Of a stretch of DNA of 26,192 bases, positions 6,826-14,416 are shown piece after piece. Source of the stretch: CAMAPP01 sp046153685 (GTDB lineage Bacteria > Pseudomonadota > Alphaproteobacteria > CADEGL01). How positions within the stretch are numbered: position 1 is the stretch's first letter; each line of letters opens with the position of its first letter. The notes beneath the pieces are model-generated. The model saw only the letters and a program-made list of their open reading frames with translations, searched no databases and was not told the origin of the DNA. The stretch is taken from NCBI GenBank assembly GCA_046153685.1, contig JBJXGH010000006.1:1-26192 (forward strand), in the 5' to 3' direction. A program made the position numbers and the translations under genes.

Positions 6826-7725
6826 ATGACCAATCTCCTATTGTTCCTGGAGGCGCCGGCCCTGCTCGTGCAGGTCCTGCTCGACGGCATCTTGATCGGC
6901 GCCATCTATGCGCTCGCCGCCTACGGCATGGCGCTCGTCTGGGGCGTCATGAATATCGTCAATGTGGTGCAAGGCGAGCTCGTCATCCTGGGCGGCTATC
7001 TGGCGATCACGTTCTCGGGCCTCGGCGTCCCGGCGTTCCTGACCGTGCCGCTCGCCGCCGCCGCATTGTTCGCCCTCGGCTGGGTGATGTATGCGGGAGT
7101 GGTGTTCCGCGTGACCGGCAAGGACATGTTCGTGTCGCTTCTGGCGACCTTCGGGCTCAGCATCCTCATCGCCCAGCTCATCAATCAAATCTGGGGCGCC
7201 GATGTGCGTTCGCTGGATGCCGAACTCGGCAGTTGGCTGATCCTCGATTCCGTGGTGACGATCTCGCGCGCGCGCGTGGCCGCGCTGGCGGCGGCCCTCG
7301 TCCTGGGCGCGGCGCTGGTGGTTTTCTTGCGCACCAGCCGGCTAGGCCGCGCCATTCGCGCAACTGCCCAGAACGCGCGCGCCGCGCGCGCGCTCGGCGT
7401 CGATACCGACCGGGTCTACGCCGCGACCTATGCCATCAATGGCGCGATTTGCGGCGCGGCGGGCGCGCTCATCGCCATGATCTGGGTGATCCATCCCTTC
7501 GCGGGTCTCGTCTTCACCATCCGCGCCTTCGCCATCGTCATTCTCGCGGGTCTGGGCAATCTTGCCTTGGTGATTGCCGCGGCCTTGGGCTTGGGGGCGG
7601 CGGAGAATTTCGTTGGCTTCGTCCTCGGCGCCCAATTCCAGGGCGCTTTCGTGTTTTCGCTTTTGGTTGTCATCCTGGTGTGGCGCAGCCGGCGCTTGGC
7701 GCTCTCGCGCAAGGTGCTGCGATGA
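6826..7725 (+). CDS. livH: Branched-chain amino acid type ABC permease, LivH family
   Basis: Inner-membrane permease of 299 residues, almost entirely hydrophobic, with about eight membrane segments. LivH landmarks are the N-terminal QVLLDGILIGAIYALAAYGMALVWGVMNIVN (with VQGELVILGGY following), FRTSRLGRAIRATAQN-like cytoplasmic loop with ARALGVDTDRVYA, and GLGNLALVIAAALGLGAAENF near the C-terminus. The frame opens at 6751; ATG 6826 is preferred because the family's first membrane helix starts just after it. No Shine-Dalgarno sequence is obvious, and an intercistronic hairpin ends five bases before. Its stop overlaps the livM start as ATGA (7722-7725), implying translational coupling. With LivM it forms the transmembrane channel. 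Confidence 0.94.
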   Translation: MTNLLLFLEAPALLVQVLLDGILIGAIYALAAYGMALVWGVMNIVNVVQGELVILGGYLAITFSGLGVPAFLTVPLAAAALFALGWVMYAGVVFRVTGKDMFVSLLATFGLSILIAQLINQIWGADVRSLDAELGSWLILDSVVTISRARVAALAAALVLGAALVVFLRTSRLGRAIRATAQNARAARALGVDTDRVYAATYAINGAICGAAGALIAMIWVIHPFAGLVFTIRAFAIVILAGLGNLALVIAAALGLGAAENFVGFVLGAQFQGAFVFSLLVVILVWRSRRLALSRKVLR

Positions 7726-8744
7726 GCGCGCGGCGCTGGTCGCGCTATGGGGTGCTAGCCCTGCTGACGGTGGCGGCGCCGCTTCTGCTGCCCGCGCTTG
7801 CGGTCCAACTCGCGATGTTGTGGATCATGGCCACGCTCGCGCTCACCTGGGACACCCTGGGCGGGCAGATGGGCTACAACTCGTTCGGCAATATCCTGTT
7901 CTTCGGCATCGGGATGTACGCGAGCGCCATCGTCCAGGTCGGGCTGTTCCACGATGTGGCGGCGTACACGGATCCCGCGGGCTCGGGCAGCCTCACCTTC
8001 ACGCCGCGCGAGTATTATCTGGGCTTGGCCGCCGGCCTCCTTGCCGCGCCCATCGCCGCGACCCTGGCGGCCTTGGCCTTCGGCGCACTCATCCTCGGTC
8101 TGCGCGGGCCCTATTTCGCCATCGCGACCTTGGGGTTAGGCATCGCGGGCGGCGAGTTCGCGGCCGCGTGGGACTATATCGGCGGCGCCTCGGGTTTTCT
8201 CATGCCGGTTTTTCCCGGTGAATTTGCGCGCCGCGCGTTGTTTTTCTACGCTCTTGCCGCGGGCCTCGGCATCGCAACCTTCGCCGCGCTGCGCTGGCTT
8301 TATGGCCGTCGCTTCGGCTTGGCGCTCAACGCCATTCGCGACGACGAGGACAAGGCCGAGGCCCTGGGCCTGCCGACCGTGCGCGTCAAGATCGCGGCGT
8401 GGACGGTGTCGGCGTTCTTTCTCGGATTCGCGGGCGCGATATTCGGCAATATGAACGGGCTCATCGAGCCGCGCGAGGTCGCGTTCGCTGGCGCGACTTT
8501 TGGCGTCTGGATGGTCCTGATGGCGATTCTCGGCGGCAAGGGCACGATGTGGGGTCCGGTCATCGGCGCCGTGGTCTTTTACGTCACCAAGGAATTGTTC
8601 TGGACCTATCTGCTCGGTTGGCAGCGCGTGGCCTTGGGGGTCCTGATCGTCGTCATCGTGTTGTTCTTCCCGCTCGGTATTCTCGGTTATGCGCGGCGGC
8701 GTTGGCCGGCAACCTTCCGCGCGCGCGAGGAAGGGGCGGCATGA
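7722..8744 (+). CDS. livM: Branched-chain amino acid type ABC permease, LivM family
   Basis: Second inner-membrane permease, 340 residues, partner of LivH. After MSARRWSRYG come hydrophobic segments and the family hallmarks TWDTLGGQMGYNSFGNILFFGIGMYA (about 45-70), LILGLRGPYFAIATLGLG, the coupling-loop region FGLALNAIRDDEDKAEALGLPTVRVKI, and GGKGTMWGPVIGAVVF near the C-terminus. A poorly conserved soluble stretch (VAAYTDPAGSGSLTFTPREYY) interrupts the early helices, which is common in LivM. The ATG overlaps the livH stop and its own stop overlaps the livG start in the same ATGA manner, so the three genes are coupled. Confidence 0.93.
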   Translation: MSARRWSRYGVLALLTVAAPLLLPALAVQLAMLWIMATLALTWDTLGGQMGYNSFGNILFFGIGMYASAIVQVGLFHDVAAYTDPAGSGSLTFTPREYYLGLAAGLLAAPIAATLAALAFGALILGLRGPYFAIATLGLGIAGGEFAAAWDYIGGASGFLMPVFPGEFARRALFFYALAAGLGIATFAALRWLYGRRFGLALNAIRDDEDKAEALGLPTVRVKIAAWTVSAFFLGFAGAIFGNMNGLIEPREVAFAGATFGVWMVLMAILGGKGTMWGPVIGAVVFYVTKELFWTYLLGWQRVALGVLIVVIVLFFPLGILGYARRRWPATFRAREEGAA

Positions 8745-9484
8745 GCGCGCTGCTCGAGGTGCGTGGCGCGTCAAAGCGTTTTGGCGGCGTCGTGGCCAAT
8801 GAAAAAATTTCGATCTCCGTGCGCGCGGGCGAGATCGTTGGGCTGATCGGCCCCAATGGCTCGGGCAAGACGACCTTGTTCAATTCCATCGCCGGGACGC
8901 ACCAAATCGATGACGGCGCCATCGCGTTCGACGGCATGGAGATTTCGCGCTTGCGCATGCCCGATATCGCGCGGCTTGGTCTCATCCGCACTTATCAGAC
9001 GACGCGGGTGTTCAAGCAGATGACGTGCGTCGAGAATCTGCTGGCGGCGGCGCCTGCGTTTGGCGGCGGCACTCCAGCCCTGCTTGCCCGGCCCCGGAAG
9101 GACGAGCGCGCGCAGGCGGGTGAATTTCTGGACTTCGTGGGTCTTGCGGACAAGCGCGGCCTGGTCGCGGGCGAATTGTCGTTTGGCCAACAGAAGCTGC
9201 TCGAATTCGCCATGGCCCTGATGCGCCGGCCGCGGCTTCTGCTGCTTGACGAGCCGACGGCGGGCATCAATCCGACCCTCATCAACGCCCTCGTGGACCA
9301 GATGCGCCGCGCGAACGCCGAGTTCGGCGTGACGCTGCTTGTCATCGAGCACAATATGGCCGTGATCATGAATCTCGCGCGGCGCATCTATTGCTTGGCG
9401 CACGGCGAGCTTCTGGCGGAAGGCGCGCCCGAGGACATCCGCGCCGATCCGCGCGTGCTCGACGCCTATTTGGGATCGCGCTGA
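8741..9484 (+). CDS. livG: Branched-chain amino acid type ABC ATPase, LivG family
   Basis: Cytoplasmic ATP-binding subunit of 247 residues. Walker A GPNGSGKT (37-44), Q-loop at about Gln86 (RTYQTTRVF), ABC signature LSFGQ (146-150), Walker B with Asp170-Glu171 in LLLLDEPTAG, and switch His204 in VIEHNM are all present. The INPTLI after Walker B and the LSFGQQKLLEFA signature variant are normal for LivG. It drives transport with LivF as an ATPase pair. The ATG at 8741 overlaps the livM stop, and the stop shares one base with the livF start. Confidence 0.94.
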   Translation: MSALLEVRGASKRFGGVVANEKISISVRAGEIVGLIGPNGSGKTTLFNSIAGTHQIDDGAIAFDGMEISRLRMPDIARLGLIRTYQTTRVFKQMTCVENLLAAAPAFGGGTPALLARPRKDERAQAGEFLDFVGLADKRGLVAGELSFGQQKLLEFAMALMRRPRLLLLDEPTAGINPTLINALVDQMRRANAEFGVTLLVIEHNMAVIMNLARRIYCLAHGELLAEGAPEDIRADPRVLDAYLGSR

Positions 9485-10263
9485 TGGCGGGACCGCTCGA
9501 CGGCCGTCCCGCGCCCGCGCGGGCCGAGCTCGACGCGCTTGCGGGCGGGGCGCCCTATCTCGATTGCTCGGGTCTGGCGGTCGGCTATGGGCGCGCCGAA
9601 ATCGTCCACGGACTAGACCTCGCGCTGGGGCGCGGGCAATCGCTCTGCTTGATCGGCCCAAACGGTGCGGGGAAATCGACCGTGCTGCACGGCCTGTTCG
9701 GCTTCGCCGATATTCTCGGTGGCACCGTTCGACTCGACGGCCGCGACGTCACGCGCTTGCCCGCGAGCCGCAAGCTCGCCGAAGCGGGTATCGCCTATGT
9801 CCTGCAGGACAATTCGGTCTTTCCCGATCTGACGGTCGAGGAAAACCTGCTGATGGGCGGGTATCTGCTGTCCGCGGCGGCGGCGAGGGACGCGATGGAA
9901 CGTGTGCTCGCGCGCTATGATCGCTTGGCTAGGCGTCGGCGCGAACGCGCGGGCGTGCTGTCGGGCGGCGAGCGCCGCTTGCTGGAGATCTCGCGCGCCC
10001 TCGTCATGGAGCCCGCGGTGCTTCTGATCGACGAGCCGTCCATCGGCCTGGAGCCCCGCTACATCGATTTGGTGTTCGAGGTCTTGGCCGATCTCCGCGC
10101 GAAGGACGGCAAGACCATCGTCATGGTCGAGCAGAATGCCAAGAAGGGGCTTGAGTTCGCCGATATCGGCTATGTGCTCGTGGCGGGCCGGCTGGCCCTT
10201 GCCGGGCGGGGACGCGATCTTCTGGCCGATCCGCAGGTCGGCCGGCTGTTCCTCGGCGGCTGA
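9484..10263 (+). CDS. livF: Branched-chain amino acid type ABC ATPase, LivF family
   Basis: Second ATP-binding subunit, 259 residues. Walker A GPNGAGKS (58-65), Q-loop YVLQDNSVFPDLTVEENL (105-122), signature LSGGERR (159-165), Walker B Asp183-Glu184 in LLIDEPSIGLEP, and VEQNAKKGLEFAD, where Gln replaces the switch His as is typical of LivF. An N-terminal extension of about 25 residues rich in Ala, Gly and Pro precedes the domain; a later start is possible, but the ATG at 9484 overlaps the livG stop by one base, which supports it. It is the last importer component of the cluster. Confidence 0.93.
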   Translation: MAGPLDGRPAPARAELDALAGGAPYLDCSGLAVGYGRAEIVHGLDLALGRGQSLCLIGPNGAGKSTVLHGLFGFADILGGTVRLDGRDVTRLPASRKLAEAGIAYVLQDNSVFPDLTVEENLLMGGYLLSAAAARDAMERVLARYDRLARRRRERAGVLSGGERRLLEISRALVMEPAVLLIDEPSIGLEPRYIDLVFEVLADLRAKDGKTIVMVEQNAKKGLEFADIGYVLVAGRLALAGRGRDLLADPQVGRLFLGG

Positions 10264-10272
10264 GCGGGCGGG

Positions 10273-10791
10273 GTGGTGGCGGTGGAGGCAAAGACGATTT
10301 ACACCATCGGTCACTCGAATCATTCTCTCGCGCATTTTCTCGAACTCTTGACGCGGCACTTCATCCGGCGCCTCGTCGATGTGCGTGGCCGGCCGTTTTC
10401 GCGCTTCAATCCCCATTTCAACCGCGAGCGCCTCAGCGCGGCCCTAGGCTCGGCCGGGATCGAATACCACTGGTCGGGCGAGCAGCTATCGGGCCGGCCG
10501 ACCGATCCCGACGTGTTGGACGGCGCGGGCAAGCCCGACTGGGCGCGCGTGTCATCCTCGCCGGGCTTTTGCGCCAGCCTCGGAGCGGTGATCGAGAAGG
10601 CCGGGGTGCGTTCGGCCGTGATGTGCGCCGAGGAAGATCCGCGACGCTGCCATCGGCGGTTTCTTCTGACGCCGCCCATGGTGGCGCTTGGTGTCGAGGT
10701 TTTGCATATTCGCGGCGGCGGTCAAATCGAAAGCGAAACCGCCTTGCGCGCGGCGGGGAAGGACCCGCAGGGCGAGCTCTTTGAGGCCTAG
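10273..10791 (+). CDS. DUF488 family protein
   Basis: Cytosolic protein of about 172 residues with the DUF488 landmarks: TIYTIGHSNHSLAHFLELL at the N-terminus, RLVDVRGRPFSRFNPHFN, and AVMCAEEDPRRCHRRFLLTPPM with the conserved Cys-Ala-Glu and CHR residues. The biochemical function of DUF488 is not established. Three in-frame GTG codons (10273, 10276, 10282) compete as start; GTG 10282 is best spaced from the GCGGGG upstream, so the protein may be three residues shorter. It sits nine bases after livF and four bases before the M20 hydrolase gene, so it is probably in the same transcript, though a link to transport is not obvious. Confidence 0.85.
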   Translation: MVAVEAKTIYTIGHSNHSLAHFLELLTRHFIRRLVDVRGRPFSRFNPHFNRERLSAALGSAGIEYHWSGEQLSGRPTDPDVLDGAGKPDWARVSSSPGFCASLGAVIEKAGVRSAVMCAEEDPRRCHRRFLLTPPMVALGVEVLHIRGGGQIESETALRAAGKDPQGELFEA

Positions 10792-10795
10792 GCAC

Positions 10796-12073
10796 ATGGA
10801 ACTTCGCGAGCTCGGAAAAATCTCCCAGGAAGTCGACCGCGCCTTCGATGACGAGGTGCGCTTCCTTGTCGCCATGGTGCGCCAGGCTTCGGACAATCCG
10901 CCCGGCGATTGCGCGCCCCATGCCAAACTCGCCGCGCGCGAGCTTGAGACGCGGGGGTTTACGGTCGAACGCCATGTGGTGCCCGCCGCGCGCGCGGCGG
11001 CGAGCGGGATGAGAAGCGCCGTCAACCTGATCGTGCGCGAACGCTTCGGCCCGGGCCCCATCATAGCGCTTTCGGCTCACGGCGATGTCGTGCCGCCGGG
11101 CGAGGGCTGGACGGAGGACCCTTATGGTGGGGCGGTGCGCGCGGGCGCGCTCTACGGTCGCGGCGCGGCAGTCTCGAAATCCGATTTTGCGACCTATGGC
11201 TTCGCGCTTCTGGCCCTCAAGCGAGCGGGCATCGCCCTTGCCGGCACGATTGAGTTGCATTTCACCTATGACGAGGAATCGGGCGGGGCGATCGGTCCGG
11301 AACTTCTGCTCGCGGAAGGCATTGTCCGGCCGGATGCGGTCATCTATGCCGGATTTTCCCATGCCATCGCGACGGCGCATAAGGGCTGCCTGCATCTCGA
11401 GGTCGAGTTCCGCGGCCGGTCGGCGCACGCGGCCGAGCCGTGGCGCGGAAGGGACGCGCTCGAGGCCGCCCATGCGGCGCTTGCCGCGCTCTATGCCCAT
11501 CGCAAGACCTTGAGCGGGCGCGCCGGCGCATTTCCCGGAATAGGCTCGCCCTCGCTGGTCGTCGGCACCATCGGCGGCGGCATCAATACCAATGTGGTGC
11601 CGGACCGGATTACGCTCCGCCTGGATCGCCGCCTTTTGCCCGAGGAAGACGAGGGTGCGGTCGAGCGCGATCTGTCCGCGCTCGTTCGCGCGGCGGGCGC
11701 GGGCGAAGGCATCGAGATTGGCGTGCGTCGCCTCATGCTTGCGCGCCCGCTTGTACCCGTGCTGGGCACGGACCGCTTGGTGGAAATCCTGCGCGCGCGC
11801 GCAGAGGCGGCAATCGGGGCGCCCGTGCCCGTCATCGGCTTGCCGCTCTACACCGATGCGCGGCACTACGCCGCGGCGGGCATTCCCGTCGTCATCTACG
11901 GCGCGGGCCCGCGCACCTTGGCGGAGGCGGGCGGGCACGGCCCCGACGAACACGTGCGGCTTGAGGACTTGCGCTTGGCCACCTGCGTGGTCGCGGAGAC
12001 GCTCGCCGACTTGCTCGACCCGAAAGCGCCGTTCCGGCTCTCGCCACCCGCCGCTGGAACGCGAACCGCCTAG
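10796..12073 (+). CDS. M20 family metallopeptidase/deacylase
   Basis: Di-zinc hydrolase of 425 residues related to ArgE, DapE and carboxypeptidase G2. Metal-site landmarks: ALSAHGDVVP (His95, Asp97), GRGAAVSKSD with a bridging Asp (about 130) in place of the common GRGAxDMKG, catalytic Glu160-Glu161 in YDEESGG, and a late PDEHVRLEDL. The GCLHLEVEFRGRSAHAAEPWRGRDAL segment (about 200-225) belongs to the inserted dimerisation domain. No signal peptide. These enzymes cleave N-acyl amino acids or dipeptides; placed after an amino-acid type importer it may process the imported compound, which is inference. The ATG at 10796 follows the DUF488 stop closely. Its stop interlocks with that of the convergent acyl-CoA dehydrogenase. 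Confidence 0.9.
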   Translation: MELRELGKISQEVDRAFDDEVRFLVAMVRQASDNPPGDCAPHAKLAARELETRGFTVERHVVPAARAAASGMRSAVNLIVRERFGPGPIIALSAHGDVVPPGEGWTEDPYGGAVRAGALYGRGAAVSKSDFATYGFALLALKRAGIALAGTIELHFTYDEESGGAIGPELLLAEGIVRPDAVIYAGFSHAIATAHKGCLHLEVEFRGRSAHAAEPWRGRDALEAAHAALAALYAHRKTLSGRAGAFPGIGSPSLVVGTIGGGINTNVVPDRITLRLDRRLLPEEDEGAVERDLSALVRAAGAGEGIEIGVRRLMLARPLVPVLGTDRLVEILRARAEAAIGAPVPVIGLPLYTDARHYAAAGIPVVIYGAGPRTLAEAGGHGPDEHVRLEDLRLATCVVAETLADLLDPKAPFRLSPPAAGTRTA

Positions 12074-13224
12074 AGCGAGCGCGCGACCAATTCCTTCATG
12101 ATTTCGTTCGTGCCGCCATAGATGCGCTGGACGCGCGCGTCCACCCAGGCGCGCGCGATTGGAAATTCGCGCATATAGCCGTAACCGCCGAAGAGCTGCA
12201 CGCATTCGTCGATCACGCGGCAGGCCATGTCGGTGCACCAGAACTTCGCCATGGCGGCGGTCGGCACGTCCAGTTCGCGCGTGAGATGCGCTTTCGTGCA
12301 ATTGTCGATGAAGACGCGGCCAATCGCGATTTCGGCGGCGATCTCGGCCAGCTTGAAGCGGGTGTTCTGAAACTCGAAGATCGTGCGCCCGAATGCCGTA
12401 CGCTGCTTGACGTAATCGAGCGTCCATCGATAGGCGGATTCGGCCTGCGCGACCGCGATCACCGCGATCGCCAAGCGTTCCTGCGGCAGCTTCTCCATCA
12501 TATAGGCGAAGCCCTTGCCCTCCTCGCCGATGAGATTGCCGGCGGGCACGCGCACCGAATCGAAGAACAACTCGGCCGTATCGGCGGCGTGCTGGCCGAT
12601 CTTGTCCAGTTGCTGGCCGTGCCGGTAGCCCGGTCGCGCGGCTTCGACGACGAACAGGCTTATGCCCTTGGCACCCGCGCCCGGATCGGTCTTGGCCGCC
12701 AGCAGAACGAAGTCGGCGCATTGGCCGTTGGTGATGAAGGTCTTCTGGCCGTCGATGACGTACTCGCCGCCGTCACGCTTGGCCGTCGTGCGCAGCGCCT
12801 TGACGTCGCTGCCGCCACTCGGCTCGGTCATGCCGATCGCGCCAATGGCATCGCCGCTGACCATCTTGGGCAGCCACCGGTTTTTCAGTTCCTCCGTGGC
12901 GTAATCGACGAAGTAGGGCACGACGATGTCGTTGTGGACGGAGATGCCGCCCAGGCCCGTGGCGCCCACCCGCACGATTTCCTCAAGCACGACGACGTTG
13001 AAGAGATAATCGCCGCCCGGCCCGCCGTACTCCTCGGGGACGGTGGGGCCGAGAAGCCCCGCACCCGCCGCCTCGCGCCAAAATGACCGCGGAACATGGC
13101 CGTCCTTTTCCCAGCGGACATAGTGCGGCACGACATGGGCTTCGACGAAGCGGCGCACGGATTCGCGAAAAATGCGGTGTTCTTCGCCAAACATGGCGCG
13201 CGAAACCTGGACTGCACTGTTCAC
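12070..13224 (-). CDS. Acyl-CoA dehydrogenase
   Basis: FAD-dependent flavoenzyme of 384 residues introducing an alpha-beta double bond into an acyl-CoA. Landmarks: RRFVEAHVVPHY, GLLGPTVPEEYGG (57-68), the flavin-binding IGAIGMTEPSGGSDV (129-141) and FITNGQCADFVLLAAKT (163-179), KRTAFGR-type segment near 285 (QRTAFGRTIFEFQN), QLFGGYGYMREFPIARAWVDARV and IYGGTNEIMKELVAR. The C-terminal YEGT glutamate is Gly here; the base is more likely Glu249 in PQERL, as in the isovaleryl-CoA and long-chain types. The start is GTG (complement of 13222-13224) after a GAAAGGA site. It is the last gene of the minus-strand TetR-led operon. Its TAG interlocks with the TAG of the convergent M20 gene. Confidence 0.94.
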   Translation of the reverse strand: MNSAVQVSRAMFGEEHRIFRESVRRFVEAHVVPHYVRWEKDGHVPRSFWREAAGAGLLGPTVPEEYGGPGGDYLFNVVVLEEIVRVGATGLGGISVHNDIVVPYFVDYATEELKNRWLPKMVSGDAIGAIGMTEPSGGSDVKALRTTAKRDGGEYVIDGQKTFITNGQCADFVLLAAKTDPGAGAKGISLFVVEAARPGYRHGQQLDKIGQHAADTAELFFDSVRVPAGNLIGEEGKGFAYMMEKLPQERLAIAVIAVAQAESAYRWTLDYVKQRTAFGRTIFEFQNTRFKLAEIAAEIAIGRVFIDNCTKAHLTRELDVPTAAMAKFWCTDMACRVIDECVQLFGGYGYMREFPIARAWVDARVQRIYGGTNEIMKELVARSL

Positions 13225-13293
13225 GTTCGATCCTTTCGCATGAAAATTCTCGGTTCCGGGCGGCGGCCCCGGAGAATCACCGGCTCCGGGGAT

Positions 13294-14388
13294 TCACCGA
13301 CCGCGGCGAAACGTGAAGCTCCAGGGCGCGTCCGTCTCGCCCCGCGGCTTGGCTTCGGCGATGACAATGCCCGGGCAGTCATAGGCGATGACGGTATCCC
13401 AGGCGCGCGCTGCCGCGCGTTCGAGCGATGCGGGAAAGGGCGAGGCAGGCGGGGCGAACTCGCCCACTTCGTGCAGGCGGCTGCGCCGGACCTCGCCGGC
13501 CATCGCGTCGTCCTTGCCCTTCGTGACTTGTACCTCGTCGCCCCAGGAGTAGTGCCATCCGGCCCAGAGCGCGGCCGCGCGCGCCGGACTCGGCTCGCCC
13601 GCAATACCCATGATTCCTTGCACGCGCTCGCGGTGCTGGAGAATCGTCAAGCGCAGGGCGTATTCGAACAACGAGGCGGTTTCCTCTTCGCCGAGTGTGC
13701 GGAGCATCCAAAAAAGACGTCCCCCCACATAGGCGACCGAGAAATTACGCCACGCCTTCGCTTGGCGGTCCAAGGGCCAGGCCGCCAAGTCCAGCTTGGG
13801 CGCTTCGAGCTTGAGGCCTGGCGGAATCCCTTCGTCGAAGCGCAGTTGCAGGCGCTCGGACGGGTCGAGTTTGCGGTGGGTATCGAGGAAATAGCCCGCA
13901 TCGCACGCATCGCCCCGCGGCACCAGGGTCGTCATGACATAGGCCAGGCCCTCATTGCCGAGAAGCGCGCCGTTATTGCCGTGCCAGGCCGCCATCGTCC
14001 GGATCAGCATGTTCGGACGGATGGCCGCGACCGCTACGCTCGGAGTCCATGGGCTGTCGATCCAATACGGCGTGTCGTAAACCACCCAGGCCTTGTCCGG
14101 GGATTCCTCCGCATAGCGTACCCTGAGTCCGCCAAGATAGTTGGACAGAACGTGGAACTTGGCGCAGCGCACGGCATCGGACGATTCGCGGTCCAGGCCG
14201 AGCTTCTTAAGTCCGGCGAGAAAGAAATGTTCCTGATGCGAGCGTAGGACCCGGAACTGAATATCCTCGGCGGGTTCGTGCCCGTGGCGTTGGATGATCG
14301 CGAGCGAAAGCGCGTTATCGACGCTGAAGGCGAGGCTGCCGCCCAGGCGGCAAAGATCGACGATGGGAAGGCGCGAGGGGTCGGCCAT
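13294..14388 (-). CDS. Uncharacterised 364-residue protein of the acyl-CoA operon
   Basis: I do not recognise this protein. It is 364 residues, soluble by eye, with no signal peptide or membrane helix, rich in Trp and Arg. Conspicuous segments are AKFHVLSNYLGGLRVRYAEES (about 80-100), DTPYWIDSPW, MAAWHGNNGALLGNEGLAYVMTTLVPRGDACDAGYF, a middle EGIPPGLKLEAPKLDLAAWP, and a second half with AGWHYSWGDEVQVTKG and VIAYDCPGIVIAEAK. A WH motif occurs in both halves, so an internal duplication is possible. The GDxCD and YDCP stretches loosely recall V4R/ATC-hydrolase-like folds, a weak impression only. The ATG (complement of 14386-14388) lies 28 bases after the ligase stop and 69 bases precede the dehydrogenase, so cotranscription in acyl-CoA metabolism is likely. 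Confidence 0.85.
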   Translation of the reverse strand: MADPSRLPIVDLCRLGGSLAFSVDNALSLAIIQRHGHEPAEDIQFRVLRSHQEHFFLAGLKKLGLDRESSDAVRCAKFHVLSNYLGGLRVRYAEESPDKAWVVYDTPYWIDSPWTPSVAVAAIRPNMLIRTMAAWHGNNGALLGNEGLAYVMTTLVPRGDACDAGYFLDTHRKLDPSERLQLRFDEGIPPGLKLEAPKLDLAAWPLDRQAKAWRNFSVAYVGGRLFWMLRTLGEEETASLFEYALRLTILQHRERVQGIMGIAGEPSPARAAALWAGWHYSWGDEVQVTKGKDDAMAGEVRRSRLHEVGEFAPPASPFPASLERAAARAWDTVIAYDCPGIVIAEAKPRGETDAPWSFTFRRGR

Positions 14389-14416
14389 GTTGGGGCTCTC
14401 CGAGGAGCGGGTGTTG

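Noticed and set aside
13239..13276. Bulged inverted repeat between the unknown gene and the acyl-CoA dehydrogenase (CCGGG/CCCGG with ATTCT/AGAAT)
   Set aside because: Short interrupted arms in very GC-rich DNA, no T-run; not strong enough to call a terminator or regulatory element.
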